Positions 22,761 through 33,500 are shown, numbered from the stretch's first letter. The stretch: 64,000 nt of DNA from Ypsolopha sequella (GCA_934047225.1 OW203984.1:1807201-1871200), one strand, 5' to 3'. The notes: generated from the letters alone by a model not told the origin. Numbers and translations are program-made.

Positions 22761-22879
22761 AGAATATATGTAGAATAAAGAGGCCATGTAGAAGATGGTG
22801 GCGGCCTCATTTTCTACTCTTTTATGTCGCACTGTACAGTGCTACATAAAATTCTACGGAACTAACATTATTTTTACTG

Positions 22880-24318
22880 GTAACACCTAATTTCCCCATA
22901 CGGCTAACGTAGCCAGGTTTTGATTTGATAAGCTAGCTAGCTGCACCGTGTTTAGAACGGCTGCGACAGCCAGGTTAGGGAGTGTAATTTATGAAACTGA
23001 TAACGAAGCAAAGTTTCGATAACTACACGACCCGCTGTGTGTGTCTAGAGCGGCTCCAACAGCCATGTTTTTGATAAGCACACGGCCCGATGTATCGTGT
23101 TTTGAGAGGCTCTGACAGCCATGTTTGCGAGTGTAATTTATGACACGGCTAACGCAGCCAGGTTTCTATAAGCTTACGGCCTCCTGTACTGTGTTGAGAA
23201 CGGCTCCGATAGCCATGTGTGCAAGTTCAATTTGTGACATGGCTAACGTAGCCAGGTTTTGATAAGCTGTACTGTGTTGAAAAAGACTCCGATAGCCATG
23301 TTTGCGAGTTTAATTTGTGACACGGCTAACGTAGCCTGGTTTTGATGGAGCAAACGACCCGCTGAACCGTGATTAGAATGGCTGCAACAGCCTGTTTGGG
23401 ACTTCAATTTGTGACACGGCTAACGTAGCCTGATTTTGATAAGCATACGCCCCACTGTACCGTGTTTAGAACGGCTGTGACAGCCTGTTCGGGACTTTAA
23501 TTTGTGACATGGCTAACGTAGCCTGGTTTTGATAAGCATACGACCCACTGTACCGTGTCTAGAATGGCTCTGACAGTCATGTTTGGGACCTTTATTTGTG
23601 ACACGGATAACGTAGCCTGGTTTTGATAAGCATACGGCCCACTGTACCGTGTCTAGAACGGCTCTGACAGCCATGTTTAGGAGTACAAATTGTGACACGG
23701 CTAACGTGGCCAGGTTTTGATAAGCATATGGCCTGCTGTACCTTGTCTAGAACGGCTCCGATAGCCATGTTTGCGAGTTCAATTTCTGACACGGCTAACG
23801 TAGCCTGGTTTTGAAAAGCAAACGACCCACTGGACCGTGTTTAGAACGGCTGCGACAGCCTATTTGGGACTTTAATTTGTGACACGGCTAACTTAGCCAG
23901 GTTTTGGAAAGCAAACGGCCCGCGAGCTCCGTGTTTAGAACGGCTCCGACAGCCATGTTTGAGAGTTTAATTTGTGACACGGCTAACGTTGCCAGTTTTA
24001 ATAATCAAACGGCCCACTGTACCGTGTCTATAATGTTTCTCATACCGTGTTTGTTGTGACTACACTGCTCTGACAACCGTGTCAAAAGGTAGCCGTGTAT
24101 TTTTGCACGGCTATGGTTTTTACACGGCTAGATATTTTTTTAACACGTTACTCGTAGCCGTCTTTACCGGCTCCGTTAACCGTTTACACGGTACACGTAG
24201 GCGTGTAAAATCTCAAGCCGTGTACACGGCTCTTAACACGGCTGCCAAACTCGGCTGGCAAAGCCGTTTACACGGCTACGGAAAGCGTAGCCGTGTTCGA
24301 AAGCCGTGTATTTTTCCC
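22880..24318. repeat. CACTA right subterminal array
   Basis: From about 22900 a unit of about 93 bp repeats with GACACGGCTAACGTAGCC at 23322, 23415, 23507, 23599, 23694, 23788, 23881 and 23977 (spacing 92-96). It also carries TTTTGATAAGCATACGGCCC and CCGTGTCTAGAACGGCTC. The last part, 24050-24318, turns into short irregular ACACGGCT/AGCCGTGT words running to the terminal TTTTTCCCAGTG. The unit differs from the left 101-bp unit, but both share the same short core word. Confidence 0.88.
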
Positions 24319-24359
24319 AGTGTGGTTAGCTACCTATTACGGCTGAAGATTTAGAGCTG

Positions 24360-24450
24360 TCACAGACATACAGAGGTACGGACGAACGGATACACAGCAG
24401 AGGATTAGTAATGGTCCCGTATGGCATCCTTCGGTTAGAGAACCCTAAAG
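24360..24450 (+). repeat. Tail fragment of lepidopteran-type repeat
   Basis: ACATACAGAGGTACGGACG, ATGGTCCCGTATGGCATCC and GAGAACCCTA match the degenerate tail of the family whose head lies at 10095, on the other side of the CACTA element. Confidence 0.55.
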
Positions 24451-24737
24451 ATAATCAATATTATCAAATCAATATTCTGTAGAATTAATTAAAAACTTAC
24501 CTTTTCATCTTTATAAAAAGTATTCTTAGTAAAAAATGCATTAATGCTTATTTCTCTGTATGTATGATAAATGTGTTACTTTAATGGATTTCGATCTGGT
24601 TTTCAAGACAAAAATTAAGAGACCAGCATCAAGACACTGAAAAAAAAAAGCTTATAGTACAGTCAACAAAATTATTTTAATTAAACATTCAATCATTTGT
24701 TTATTGATTTATTGAATCTTAGAATTAAAGATTAAAG

Positions 24738-24941
24738 TTAGACAATAGCTGTCAAAGCTTTCAAATCGAAGTTCCTATTAGGACCCAAACCTGAGATCCT
24801 AGTACAAACAGCACGGTCGGCGGTGGCGGGCGGCGAGATGAAAGGCGCGTGAACAGACACCGCTGAAATGACTTGTTTCTCAGTTAGCTTAGTGTAAACA
24901 GCGCGGGACTTCAAACGAGCCGCGCGGGGTAGAGCTGGCAT
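24738..24941 (-). CDS. Small GC-rich ORF, possible host terminal exon, 67 aa
   Basis: It starts at an ATG and ends TAA; the product begins MPALPRAARLKSRAVYTKL. It is clearly more GC-rich than the AT-rich surroundings and is followed on the minus strand by AATAAA-like words (about 24710), as a 3' UTR would be. A candidate splice acceptor (CCTATGCCAG) lies at the start codon. No family is recognised. It may be a last exon, a short gene or chance. Confidence 0.25.
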   Translation of the reverse strand: MPALPRAARLKSRAVYTKLTEKQVISAVSVHAPFISPPATADRAVCTRISGLGPNRNFDLKALTAIV

Positions 24942-25369
24942 AGGGTATCGATATCGAGGAGATAGGGAAAATGGGTACGGATGGCGTCACAGTTTGCGTA
25001 CTCTCGAAACATCGATGAGAAAAGGGAGCTGCACTGCACGGCTGACAGTCAACTTTACGCTCGCTTTCTTAGTTGACGGAAAATGGCGCTTTAACACTTT
25101 TTTTTCGTTTGTCTATTTGAATGTTTGTCATGTCTGTTTATGCCCAGGCTTATGTGCAATGAAGAGCGTATTTGCACTTTTTTTTTTCATTTTGGATTTC
25201 TTACATCAATGAATGGTTTTGTGAATAAAAGCATCAGAAATTCGGAGACCGATCGTGCAGATTATAGCTAATTAAATTTATTAATGGCATACGAAATAAT
25301 TGGTATAGATATGTGGAATGAAGAGGGTGTAAGACTGGGTGTTAAGATGAAGTTGCGAAAGCCGGAATA

Positions 25370-25560
25370 TGAACAACTTTTCGTGGTAAAAAATAGAGGA
25401 ATCGAGGAAAAAAATCAGTTGTTTCATACATTTTGTTCGGGTAGGTTTGTAACATTTTTATGGAACAGTTGATTTTTTTATTTTTGCGATTCTGGGATTT
25501 GTTCCTTAGTTAAAGTTATTCGTATATGGACGAGTACTAGACCAGACACCAATGTCAATT
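25370..25560. repeat. Copy of the GGAACAG/ATGAAAC foldback family
   Basis: It contains GGAAAAAAATCAGTTGTTTC, then TATGGAACAGTTGATTTTTT in inverted orientation, then TATGGACGAGTACTAGACCAG. The same order is seen at 62440-62880. It is a hairpin-forming repeat with no coding capacity. Confidence 0.6.
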
Positions 25561-26210
25561 TAAAATTATTGCATACTGTGGGTACCAAAAAATCACAATT
25601 TTATCGACCACGATACTCGGCTCTGCCCCTCCTTACCCGAACCTATTTTCGTCAAACGGACGTCGGTCTTATTCTTTACGGGTTCTTCCGTTAATTTGTC
25701 AGAAATACAATATTTATCTTGAGCCGGGGGGCCCCGCCATGATTATTTTAATGATCGACCAAAACTATCAATTACGTGGCGCCTAGTTTAAACAAGTCAG
25801 ATGAATCAAAAGGACCGAGGTAGCCGCAAGGAGGTTAGGTTAATGCGGTGATAAATGGGCCTTTTTGATGCAGGACGATGCGCTAGCGTCTATGGCTATT
25901 ATGGCTAATGATACCTTGATCTGGCGTATAATTCGCGTCGGCAATTTTTGCGGTTTTATCAGAGTTTTTTGCTTTGAAGTGGATGATTTCTGATTTCCGG
26001 TCGTTTTGTAAAATTGGTGAGGAGTGTGCCTATAAAAGTTATGATTTTCGTTTGATGCATGGAAGATTTATGATTATGACGATAATTGCAAATTATTATG
26101 TTCTGGATGTTTTGTGGTGAAGAGATCCTTAAATATAAGGTATAATTAAATCTACTTTTCGAACTACATTTCAAAGACATACCTACCTACATTACCTATT
26201 TATTATATAT

Positions 26211-26470
26211 AAGGTCTTTCAATTTAAATGAAAAGTAATTTAGGAGGTGATTCAGAATCGTTAATACATCACATTCCACTGCAAAGTACTTTTTTTTGCG
26301 CGAACTTTTTTTTCATTTCTCAGTACAAAGTGGTCCGATCAGCTGACTTAGTTTGTATGGACAAGTGAAGAAAAAGTTCGCGCAAAAAAAAGTACTTTGC
26401 AGTGGAATGTGATGTATTAACGATACTGAATCACCGCCTAAATTACTTTCAATTTAAATTGAAAGACCTT
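26211..26470. mobile_element. Full-length foldback MITE, 260 bp
   Basis: AAGGTCTTTCAATTTAAAT at 26211 and ATTTAAATTGAAAGACCTT ending at 26470 are inverted. Complementarity runs nearly to the centre through CACATTCCACTGCAAAGTAC and GCGCGAACTTTTT. The flanks are TA-rich, so the duplication (TA or TATA) cannot be fixed. A transcript would form a long hairpin of about 110 bp. Confidence 0.85.
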
Positions 26471-26689
26471 ATATTATATACCTCATTAAATATTTTTATT
26501 TTAGGAAACAATAGTCAGATAACTTAAGTACTAACTAACAATTACAAAATTAATAATTTAATAACAAGATTGATCAATTTTTATCAAATTCTTGACCAAT
26601 GAATGCAAGCTGACAACTTAGACAAACTGATCAGGCACTATTTATTTTTAAAAAACTTATTCCAAAGCTTAGTGAACTCTAATCGAAAC

Positions 26690-26960
26690 TTGCATAAAGT
26701 ATCCATTCGATTGTAGGTGTGTGTTTAAGTTGGTCAAGTAGTGCGAGGCGGTCGGTGGGCGTAGCCTCGCACGCCCCGCCTACCCATGACGTCACAAGAT
26801 GGCGGCGTGCAAGCTGCAACTGCAAGCGATGAGTGAGAGCTTGATTGATACTCCATGGAGGGAGTCGGAGCGAGATTGTATTTGTAAACAAATACGTATC
26901 ACGTGACAACGGAAATCGAATAATCTGGTGACTGGAGCATGGGAGCGTTTCAAAGACGAC
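26690..26960 (+). promoter_or_regulatory. GC-rich promoter-like patch with CRE, YY1 and E-box motifs
   Basis: A GC island in AT-rich DNA. It contains the perfect CRE TGACGTCA (26787-26794), the YY1 consensus AAGATGGCGGC (26796-26806) and an E-box palindrome TCACGTGA (26899-26906). The ATG inside the YY1 site opens a 35-codon ORF (26799-26906). This combination is typical of housekeeping promoters, but no downstream gene can be followed on either strand. It may be a host promoter or a repeat that carries one. Confidence 0.35.
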
Positions 26961-27010
26961 TCCAACTTGAGTTTCGAATGTATCGCCTTTGCAATCGAGA
27001 TTTTTCATTT

Positions 27011-27047
27011 TAAATATTATTAGAGTGCAATACAAACTAGAAAATAT
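27011..27047. repeat. 37-bp direct repeat, left copy
   Basis: Identical over 37 bp to 27408-27444 (it contains TTAGAGTGCAATACAAACTA). Together the copies bracket a 360-bp unit with a tRNA-like segment. Confidence 0.95.
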
Positions 27048-27087
27048 CAATCAGAAACAAACCCAAAGACAAGAATATGAAAAAATT

Positions 27088-27162
27088 CCCCGGGCCAGGA
27101 TTCGAACCTGCGACCTCTTGTTATCAAGACAAGCGCGCTACCAATTGCGCCACCGAGGTTCC
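27088..27162 (-). pseudogene. tRNA-like sequence with intact pol III boxes
   Basis: On the minus strand an A-box-like TGGCGCAATTGG, a B box GGTTCGAATCC and a following T6 run (27086-27091 region) are present. D arm GCGC/GCGC and anticodon stem CTTGT/ACAAG pair perfectly, and the 7-nt loop reads CTTGATA, giving anticodon TGA. The T stem has one mismatch and the acceptor stem two. The variable loop is short, unlike a true serine tRNA. It is therefore more likely a tRNA pseudogene or SINE head than a functional tRNA. Confidence 0.6.
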
Positions 27163-27407
27163 TACCCGGACCGGTGAATTCTTCCATCATACTTGTCCAC
27201 TGTTATTTTTGCTTCTGCTTGATATACTAGCTTGTACAACACATATATAGAACGCTCACGAGGGCGTTATGTGATTTCACGCCTTGTTCTTAGAAACAGA
27301 TGGCGCTGTCGTCGCTACAATATTGTTGCTTCAGACAGTTAAGAAATTCACAGTTCTCATTAACTAAGATTATGTTTATTTTGCGAAATCCATCGCTATG
27401 AATACTC

Positions 27408-27444
27408 TAAATATTATTAGAGTGCAATACAAACTAGAAAATAT
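27408..27444. repeat. 37-bp direct repeat, right copy
   Basis: Identical to 27011-27047. Confidence 0.95.
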
Positions 27445-28060
27445 ATATTATGTTTGTTTTGTGTTTGATTTTTATTAAAATATTCTGTATTTACCAATAA
27501 TAATAATCATTTTACTATAGTGATACTTGAAAAACGAAAATATCATGTAACATTTTGCAAGTATATTGTATCTCAGTAAATAAAAATATATTAAACTGGA
27601 ATCATTAAATATAATATACGAAATTTTAAATATCATAAATTGTAACTTAAGAAATTCAAAAGCTTGTTGCTACGATCAATTTTCACTAACCGTTAGTTAC
27701 CAAGACATAATATACCTAGTTATGTTACCAAGACATACCTTTATAGGTAGTTATGTTACCCTGTATACCTACAATCGATAATTATATTTAAACGCAAACA
27801 AAATTATACATTTAGAACTAAATTACCAACAAACCCTTCAAATATGATTGATACAACTCATATTATTATACAAAATTACGTAATAGACAAGTGCCGAAGC
27901 AGCGTCTCTCTAAGCTATACTTAAGTACTATTACCAAGAGTTAAGTGTCCGTCATTAAGTATCCGTTGTAAGGTCTTAAGTAAAAATACTTAAGTTAACT
28001 CCAGACGTAGCTCTAATCACGTAATTCCAGTTATTACGTCCTTCCCGATTGAAAACAGGG
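27445..28060. other. AT-rich stretch without gene
   Basis: Short repeated phrases such as GTTACCAAGACATA (about 27695-27740) occur; nothing else is recognised. Confidence 0.4.
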
Positions 28061-28417
28061 ACGTGCCTAGGTAGGAGTCTAAGGGACGTGCCTAGGTAGG
28101 AGTCTAAGGGACGTGCCTAGGTAGGAGTCTAAGGGAAGTGCCTAGGTAGGAGTCTAAGGGACGTGCCTAGGTAGGAGTCTAAGGGACGTGCCTAGGTAGG
28201 AGTCTAAGGGACGTGCCTAGGTAGGAGTCTAAGGGACGTGCCTAGGTAGGAGTCTAAGGGACGTGCCTAGGTAGGAGTCTAAGGGACGTGCCTAGGTAGG
28301 AGTCTAAGGGACGTGCCTAGGTAGGAGTCTAAGGGACGTGCCTAGGTAGGAGTCTAAGGGACGTGCCTAGGTAGGAGTCTAAGGAACGTGCCTAGGTAGG
28401 AGTCTAAGGGACGTGCC
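28061..28417. repeat. 25-bp minisatellite, about 14 copies
   Basis: The unit ACGTGCCTAGGTAGGAGTCT plus AAGGG repeats every 25 bp with only two visible single-base variants (AAGTGCC, AAGGAACG). It contains the palindrome CCTAGG. The near-identity of the units suggests recent slippage or unequal exchange. Confidence 0.95.
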
Positions 28418-29838
28418 AAATCAAAAGCAAAACATAATCAACTACCATTACCATAAAAATAATATCCTAAAAGATTATTTCTTTAATTTTTCCGTCTTTT
28501 TTTTTCAATAATAGTAAATTTTTTCAAAATAATGTCCCCGTTTTACTATACTTTAATTCCTATTCATCATTGCCTATTCCATTATCTTTCTAACAAAAAC
28601 AAATACAACGTTCTATCATAAATATGTTATTTTCTACGAGCGGTTAACCAAAGGCACTGCGCTCGCGTCCCATACAAAGATCAAAAAAAAAAAAATTTTT
28701 TTTTTTTTTGTTATTGTCTATATATTTAGATCTAGTTTCACCCACTTTCGGACGTGCACTTGTACAAGGGACACACTGTATAATGTACAAGGGACACACT
28801 GTATAATGTAACAATACATATTTTTTTCGGGTTTTAATTGTTTTAAAAACGTAAGATAAAGAAATAATTTGGGCATAGTTTATTAAAGATACTAGTTATG
28901 TGAGCGCAATTTGGTGAAAATTCAATATTTTTGGCTACCATGATACATTAAATTAACTTTTAATTTAATTTGACTTTTCGGCAAATCTTTAAATATACTT
29001 ATATATTTTTGTTAAAAATGATTTTTTTTTAATTTTTATTCACTATCATAAAAATAAATAAATAAGAGATATTTCGCCTCCTTGTATGGATTCGTCATCA
29101 GTCGAATACAATAGAAATCAATACCAATACATATAATAGATATATAACATGTAATTTTGGAATACGGAATTAAATTAGAGCCATTATTCGAAAAACTATA
29201 CTTTACCTTTTATCTACAAGGTAAATGACAAAATATTAGCAGAAGTTGGTAAGGGCAAAACTACAGGAGGCCCATGGGGGAAAATGTGGAGATTTCTTAG
29301 TTGAAAATATGTTATAAATCCAGACCTCATCGAAGAAACCATCGTTCCGAGCAGGGCACATTATTCGTATTATGTAGGACCCGTTTAGAGCTTAACGTAA
29401 GCCTTAAGTATCACCTTAGTTCGTCCCTGTTGAGGCCACAAACCGACGTGCCCCTCAATATTGTAATTGGCGGGTCGACGTCCCAACGAGGCGCCAACTA
29501 TCAGTCTTTTTCGGCTCCGATTCGCCGACGGATCGCATGTAATTTATGTAATTTACCACAAACCACAGACAATCGAGGCAGCTTTTACCGCAACATCAGA
29601 TTTGCTAAGCATTTTCAAAATTGGAATGGACCCGACCCGTCTGATGGATGACTTACCACGTCTCAAAAAAAAAAAGAATATAAGGTATAGTGATTAAGTT
29701 TACACTATATTATTTATTTGAATAAACTATTTGAAACTGAAAAACTGAAACTGTTTTTCATATGTTTATAATTAACAAACAATTCAATGCGCAAAAAAAC
29801 TTTGCACCACAAAGATTTAAACTTAATTGGCACCATCA
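28418..29838. other. Non-coding stretch, with a possible LINE 3' scrap
   Basis: Mostly AT-rich. It includes an A13/T15 self-complementary run (28683-28709) and a twofold ACAAGGGACACACTGTATAA (28763-28807). From 29300 to about 29680 sequence of more balanced composition ends in an A11 run (29668-29678), which could be a truncated retroposed 3' end. No coding motif was found. Confidence 0.35.
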
Positions 29839-31485
29839 GGCTTTATGGTAACGCACCAGCCGACAGTGTGCTAGTTAAGGCTTTATGGTAACGCACCAGC
29901 CGACAGTGTGCTAGTTAAGGCTTTATGGTAACGCACCAGCCGACAGTGTGCTAGTTAAGGCTTTATGGTAATGCACCAGCCAACAGTGTGCTAGTTAAGG
30001 CTTTATGTTAACGCACCAGCCGACAGTGTACTAGTTAAGGCTTTATGGTAACGCACCAGCCGACGGTGTGCTAGTTAAGGCTTTATGGTAACGCACCAGC
30101 CGACAGTGTACTAGTTAAGGCTTTATGGTAACGCACCAGCCGACGGTGTGCTAGTTAAGGCTTTATGGTAACGCACCAGCCGACAGTGTACTAGTTAAGG
30201 CTTTATGGTAACGCACCAGCTGACAGTGTGCTAGTTAAGGCTTTATGTTAACGCACCAGCCGACAGTGTACTAGTTAAGGCTTTATGTTAACGCACCAGC
30301 CGACAGTGTGCTAGTTAAGGCTTTATGTTAACGCACCAGCCGACAGTGTACTAGTTAAGGCTTTATGGTAACGCACCAGCCGACAGTGTGCTAGTTAAAG
30401 CTTTATGTTAACGCACCAGCCGACAGTGTGCTAGTTAAGGCTTTATGTTAACGCACCAGCCGACAGTGTACTAGTTAAGGCTTTATGTTAACGCATCAGC
30501 CGACAGTGTGCTAGTTAAGGCTTTATGTTAACGCACCAGCTAACAGTGTGCTAGTTAAGGCTTTATGTTAACGCACCAGCCGACAGTGTACTAGTTAAGG
30601 CTTTATGTTAACGCACCAGCCGACAATGTGCTAGTTAAGGTTTTATGGTAACGCACCAGCCGACAATGCCAGCAATGTACTAATTAAGGGTTTATGTTAT
30701 CGCACCAGCCGACAATGTACTAGTTAAGGCTTTATGTTAACGCATCAGCCGACAGTGTGCTAGTTAAGGCTTTATGTTAACGCATCAGCCGACGGTGCCG
30801 ACAATGTACTAGTTAAGGGTTTATGTTAACGCACCAGCCGACAATGTACTAGTTAAGGCTTTATGTTAACGCATCAGCCGACAGTGTGCTAGTTAAGGCT
30901 TTATGTTAACGCATCAGCCGACAATGCCGACAATGTACTAGTTAAGGGTTTATGTTAACGCACCAGCCGACAATGTACTAGTTAAGGCTTTATGTTAACG
31001 CATCAGCCGACAGTGTGCTAGTTAAGGCTTTATGTTAACGCATCAGCTGACAATGCCGACAATGTACTAGTTAAGGGTTTATGTTAACGCACCAGCCGAC
31101 AGTGTACTAGTTAAAGCTTTATGTCAACGCACCAGCCGACAGTGTGCTAGTTAAGGCTTTATGTTAACGCATCAGCCGACAATGCCGACAATGTACTAGT
31201 TAAGGGTTAATGTTAACGCACCAGCCGACAATGTACTAGTTAAGGGTTTATGTTAACGCACCAGCCGACAATGTACTAGTTAAGGCTTTATGTTAACGCA
31301 CCAGCCGACAGTGTGCTAGTTAAGGTTTTATGGTAACGCACCAGCCGACAATGTACTAGTTAAGGCTTTATGTTAACGCATCAGCCGACAGTGTACTAGT
31401 TAAGGTTTTATGTTAACGCACCAGCCGACAATGTACAAGTTAAGGGTTTATGTTAACGCACCAGCCTACTATGTACTGGTTAAGG
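29839..31485. repeat. 40-bp minisatellite, about 40 units, with higher-order structure
   Basis: The unit reads GGCTTTATGGTAACGCACC plus AGCCGACAGTGTGCTAGTTAA and recurs every 40 bp. Variants GGTA/GTTA, CACC/CATC and GTGTGC/GTGTAC alternate. In the second half a unit lengthened by 11 bp (CCGACAATGCCGACAATGTAC) recurs about every 130 bp (near 30659, 30788, 30919, 31048 and 31177), giving a three-unit plus 11-bp higher-order repeat. Confidence 0.95.
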
Positions 31486-33500
31486 CTTTCTTCAACTTGG
31501 TATTAGTTTATATAAATTTTGTTAAGAATTGTCAAACAAATATTTGCTTAAATTAAAGATAGATAAATAATAGAAATTAAGGTTTTTGTTACAAACGTAA
31601 GCTTAATACAAACAGTACTGAATTTTAAAAATTATGTGCATTTACTTGTATTTAGTTGTATGGTTTTGCTTTTGCAATAACTTATGGTCAAGATTTTATA
31701 ATGATGGCGTAATGATATCGGAGTTATGATTACAAAAATCAGCATCAAAATTACTAAATTGGCATCAAAAATAATATGTTCAAACTTAAACTAACCTAGT
31801 TGATGCCAAATTAGTAATTTAGGTGCTCATTTTGTTTTTTTAGATGGTCAACCTATTATTATCTATTAAATAATAATTAATTGCAGATACGACTGTTACG
31901 TTTCGTGTGTTCATTTAGGTAAAAAAAGTATTAGCAAAAACTCAAACATAAAGTACAAAAATAAGTTTTGTGAATAATAAGAATATGTGTTCATTCATAT
32001 AAATAAATGTTGAATGTCTGGGAACACGGTAGTGCCCTCGCAAAGACGAGATAGAGGAAGGAAGCAGGACACTACGTACGAGTACCCTTTTTCGAAGCGT
32101 TTCTTCGTATTTTCCAACCCTTATAGCTTTGCTCTTAATAATACTAAAGAGCCCAAATTCACAGGATAAGTATTTAGTTACTCGTAGCAGTCACAAGTTA
32201 GGCCTTGCAGAGTTAGGAACCTGGCTCTAGATGAGATCTGATATTTTTTTTACAGTGAAAGCATTATGAGCTTGTGAGTCTTGGCAACCTACTTTACTTG
32301 AAATATTTTGGTGTGGGATTTATAATATCATAACTTTGTGATATTTATGAAACAATTAAAATCTTTTTCTTTTTGTGTATGTCTAAAAACAACCGAGATA
32401 TGTTCAGCAGACAGACACTGCGGCTAAGTAAAAAGGATTGCCATATTTTGTCGTAAGTAACGGTAGCTATTATTATTTAACCCAGAAAATTAATACTAGC
32501 CCTGTTATCGCTATTTTTGGAGGTTAAATAGCTACTTCTCAAGAAAGGAACACTATAAAAATTGTTAATATTTCAAGAAATTCTGCTACATTATTATAGC
32601 GTGCATTAATTATGCTGTTAACAAACAGGCATTCTCAACCCATCCATTAGGTACACCATCCTCAGGCAATTTTGCCAAATCTTTCTGTCAAGCCTTTGAC
32701 GGATGCTTCCCAAATTAGTATCAGTTGGCACCCCATGATTGGCACCCTATGACTGGCACCGCTCAGTCATTCACAGGTCACGCCTCGGCGCCATCACCAA
32801 TGCTCCTCTAATTGTTTTACCTGGACTTCCTTTGTTGTTTGTAAAACTACAAGATATTCTTACCTTACCTCCTGGGTGGCCTCTCATTGTGAATGGAGGT
32901 TTGTGTTGCATTTATGGCAAGTTTTTAGTACCTTGAAAATATAAATATTATGCTTAGATAACGTTAGTGTTAGGGTAAGATAGGCAAATACCCACAAAAG
33001 TGACAAAAGCTTCTTAAATAGGGACTGTATTTTTTCCAAAACTGAACAAAAAGTTTATGTCTCAACAATGTTTTATATGCGATTATCTTGATCTTTTTCC
33101 AAACACAGATGTTTTGTAAAATAAATGCTCGAAAGTTAATCTTTTTTGTATATTGTTAATTACGGGTGCAGTCAACAAGATAATAATTTTTCATACGTCA
33201 TAATTTTTTTTATTACTCTAAGAATGAATTGTGAAATCGTTGAATTCCCGATGTTTCAGATTATTTATTTATAATAAATCCTATATTTCAGCTCAGTCCG
33301 CTGAACCGTTTTGAGATTATACCGTGGACAGACAAGAACAGAAGCTGCACTTTGGAGTACTTCCTTTTTTTGACAAAACTCCTGTACTATGAAACCATCG
33401 AATATTAAACGATTCGGTTGACAATAAGTTTAATTAAACCCAAGGATCGAGACAGCAGGACCTTTGTCATAACATCCACGACTTATTGAACCTTCAGCCA
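31486..33500. other. Non-coding stretch
   Basis: No gene is recognised. A short foldback at about 31741-31828 pairs AAATTACTAAATTGGCATCA with TGATGCCAAATTAGTAATTT. The ORF at 32739-32936 (65 codons) has no recognisable content. Confidence 0.4.

Larger units (their letters stand above)
10619..24322 (-). mobile_element. Large CACTA (CMC/EnSpm-type) DNA transposon, 13.7 kb
   Basis: The left end CACTGGGAAAAA (10619) and right end TTTTTCCCAGTG (to 24322) form a 12-bp terminal inverted repeat that opens with the CACT(A/G) signature of CACTA elements. The dinucleotide TG flanks both sides, consistent with a 2-bp target duplication; a 3-bp duplication does not match. Both subterminal regions are long arrays of ACACGGCT/AGCCGTGT words. 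Inside are two minus-strand genes: a TNP2-like transposase (13169-15760) and an eight-exon gene (15847-20024). Nested inside are foldbacks (19053-19504, 20303-20839) and a LINE fragment (22085-22760). Both frames are open, so the copy looks autonomous apart from these insertions. The strand is that of the genes. Confidence 0.87.

Noticed and set aside
24047..24354. 91-codon plus-strand ORF at the end of the CACTA array
   Set aside because: Its product is a translation of the ACACGGCT word repeats and overlaps the terminal inverted repeat.
26679..27050. 123-codon minus-strand ORF
   Set aside because: It spans the promoter-like island and the 37-bp repeat, has no motif, and is likely open because of GC composition.
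27088..27162. Functional tRNA gene
   Set aside because: Acceptor stem mismatches, a T-stem mismatch and a variable loop unsuited to the anticodon.
28061..31485. CRISPR-like arrays
   Set aside because: Units are contiguous minisatellites without unique spacers, and the DNA is eukaryotic.
31721..31830. Foldback near 31.75 kb as a hairpin RNA gene
   Set aside because: Arms of about 28 bp with mismatches and no further support; noted only within the non-coding stretch.
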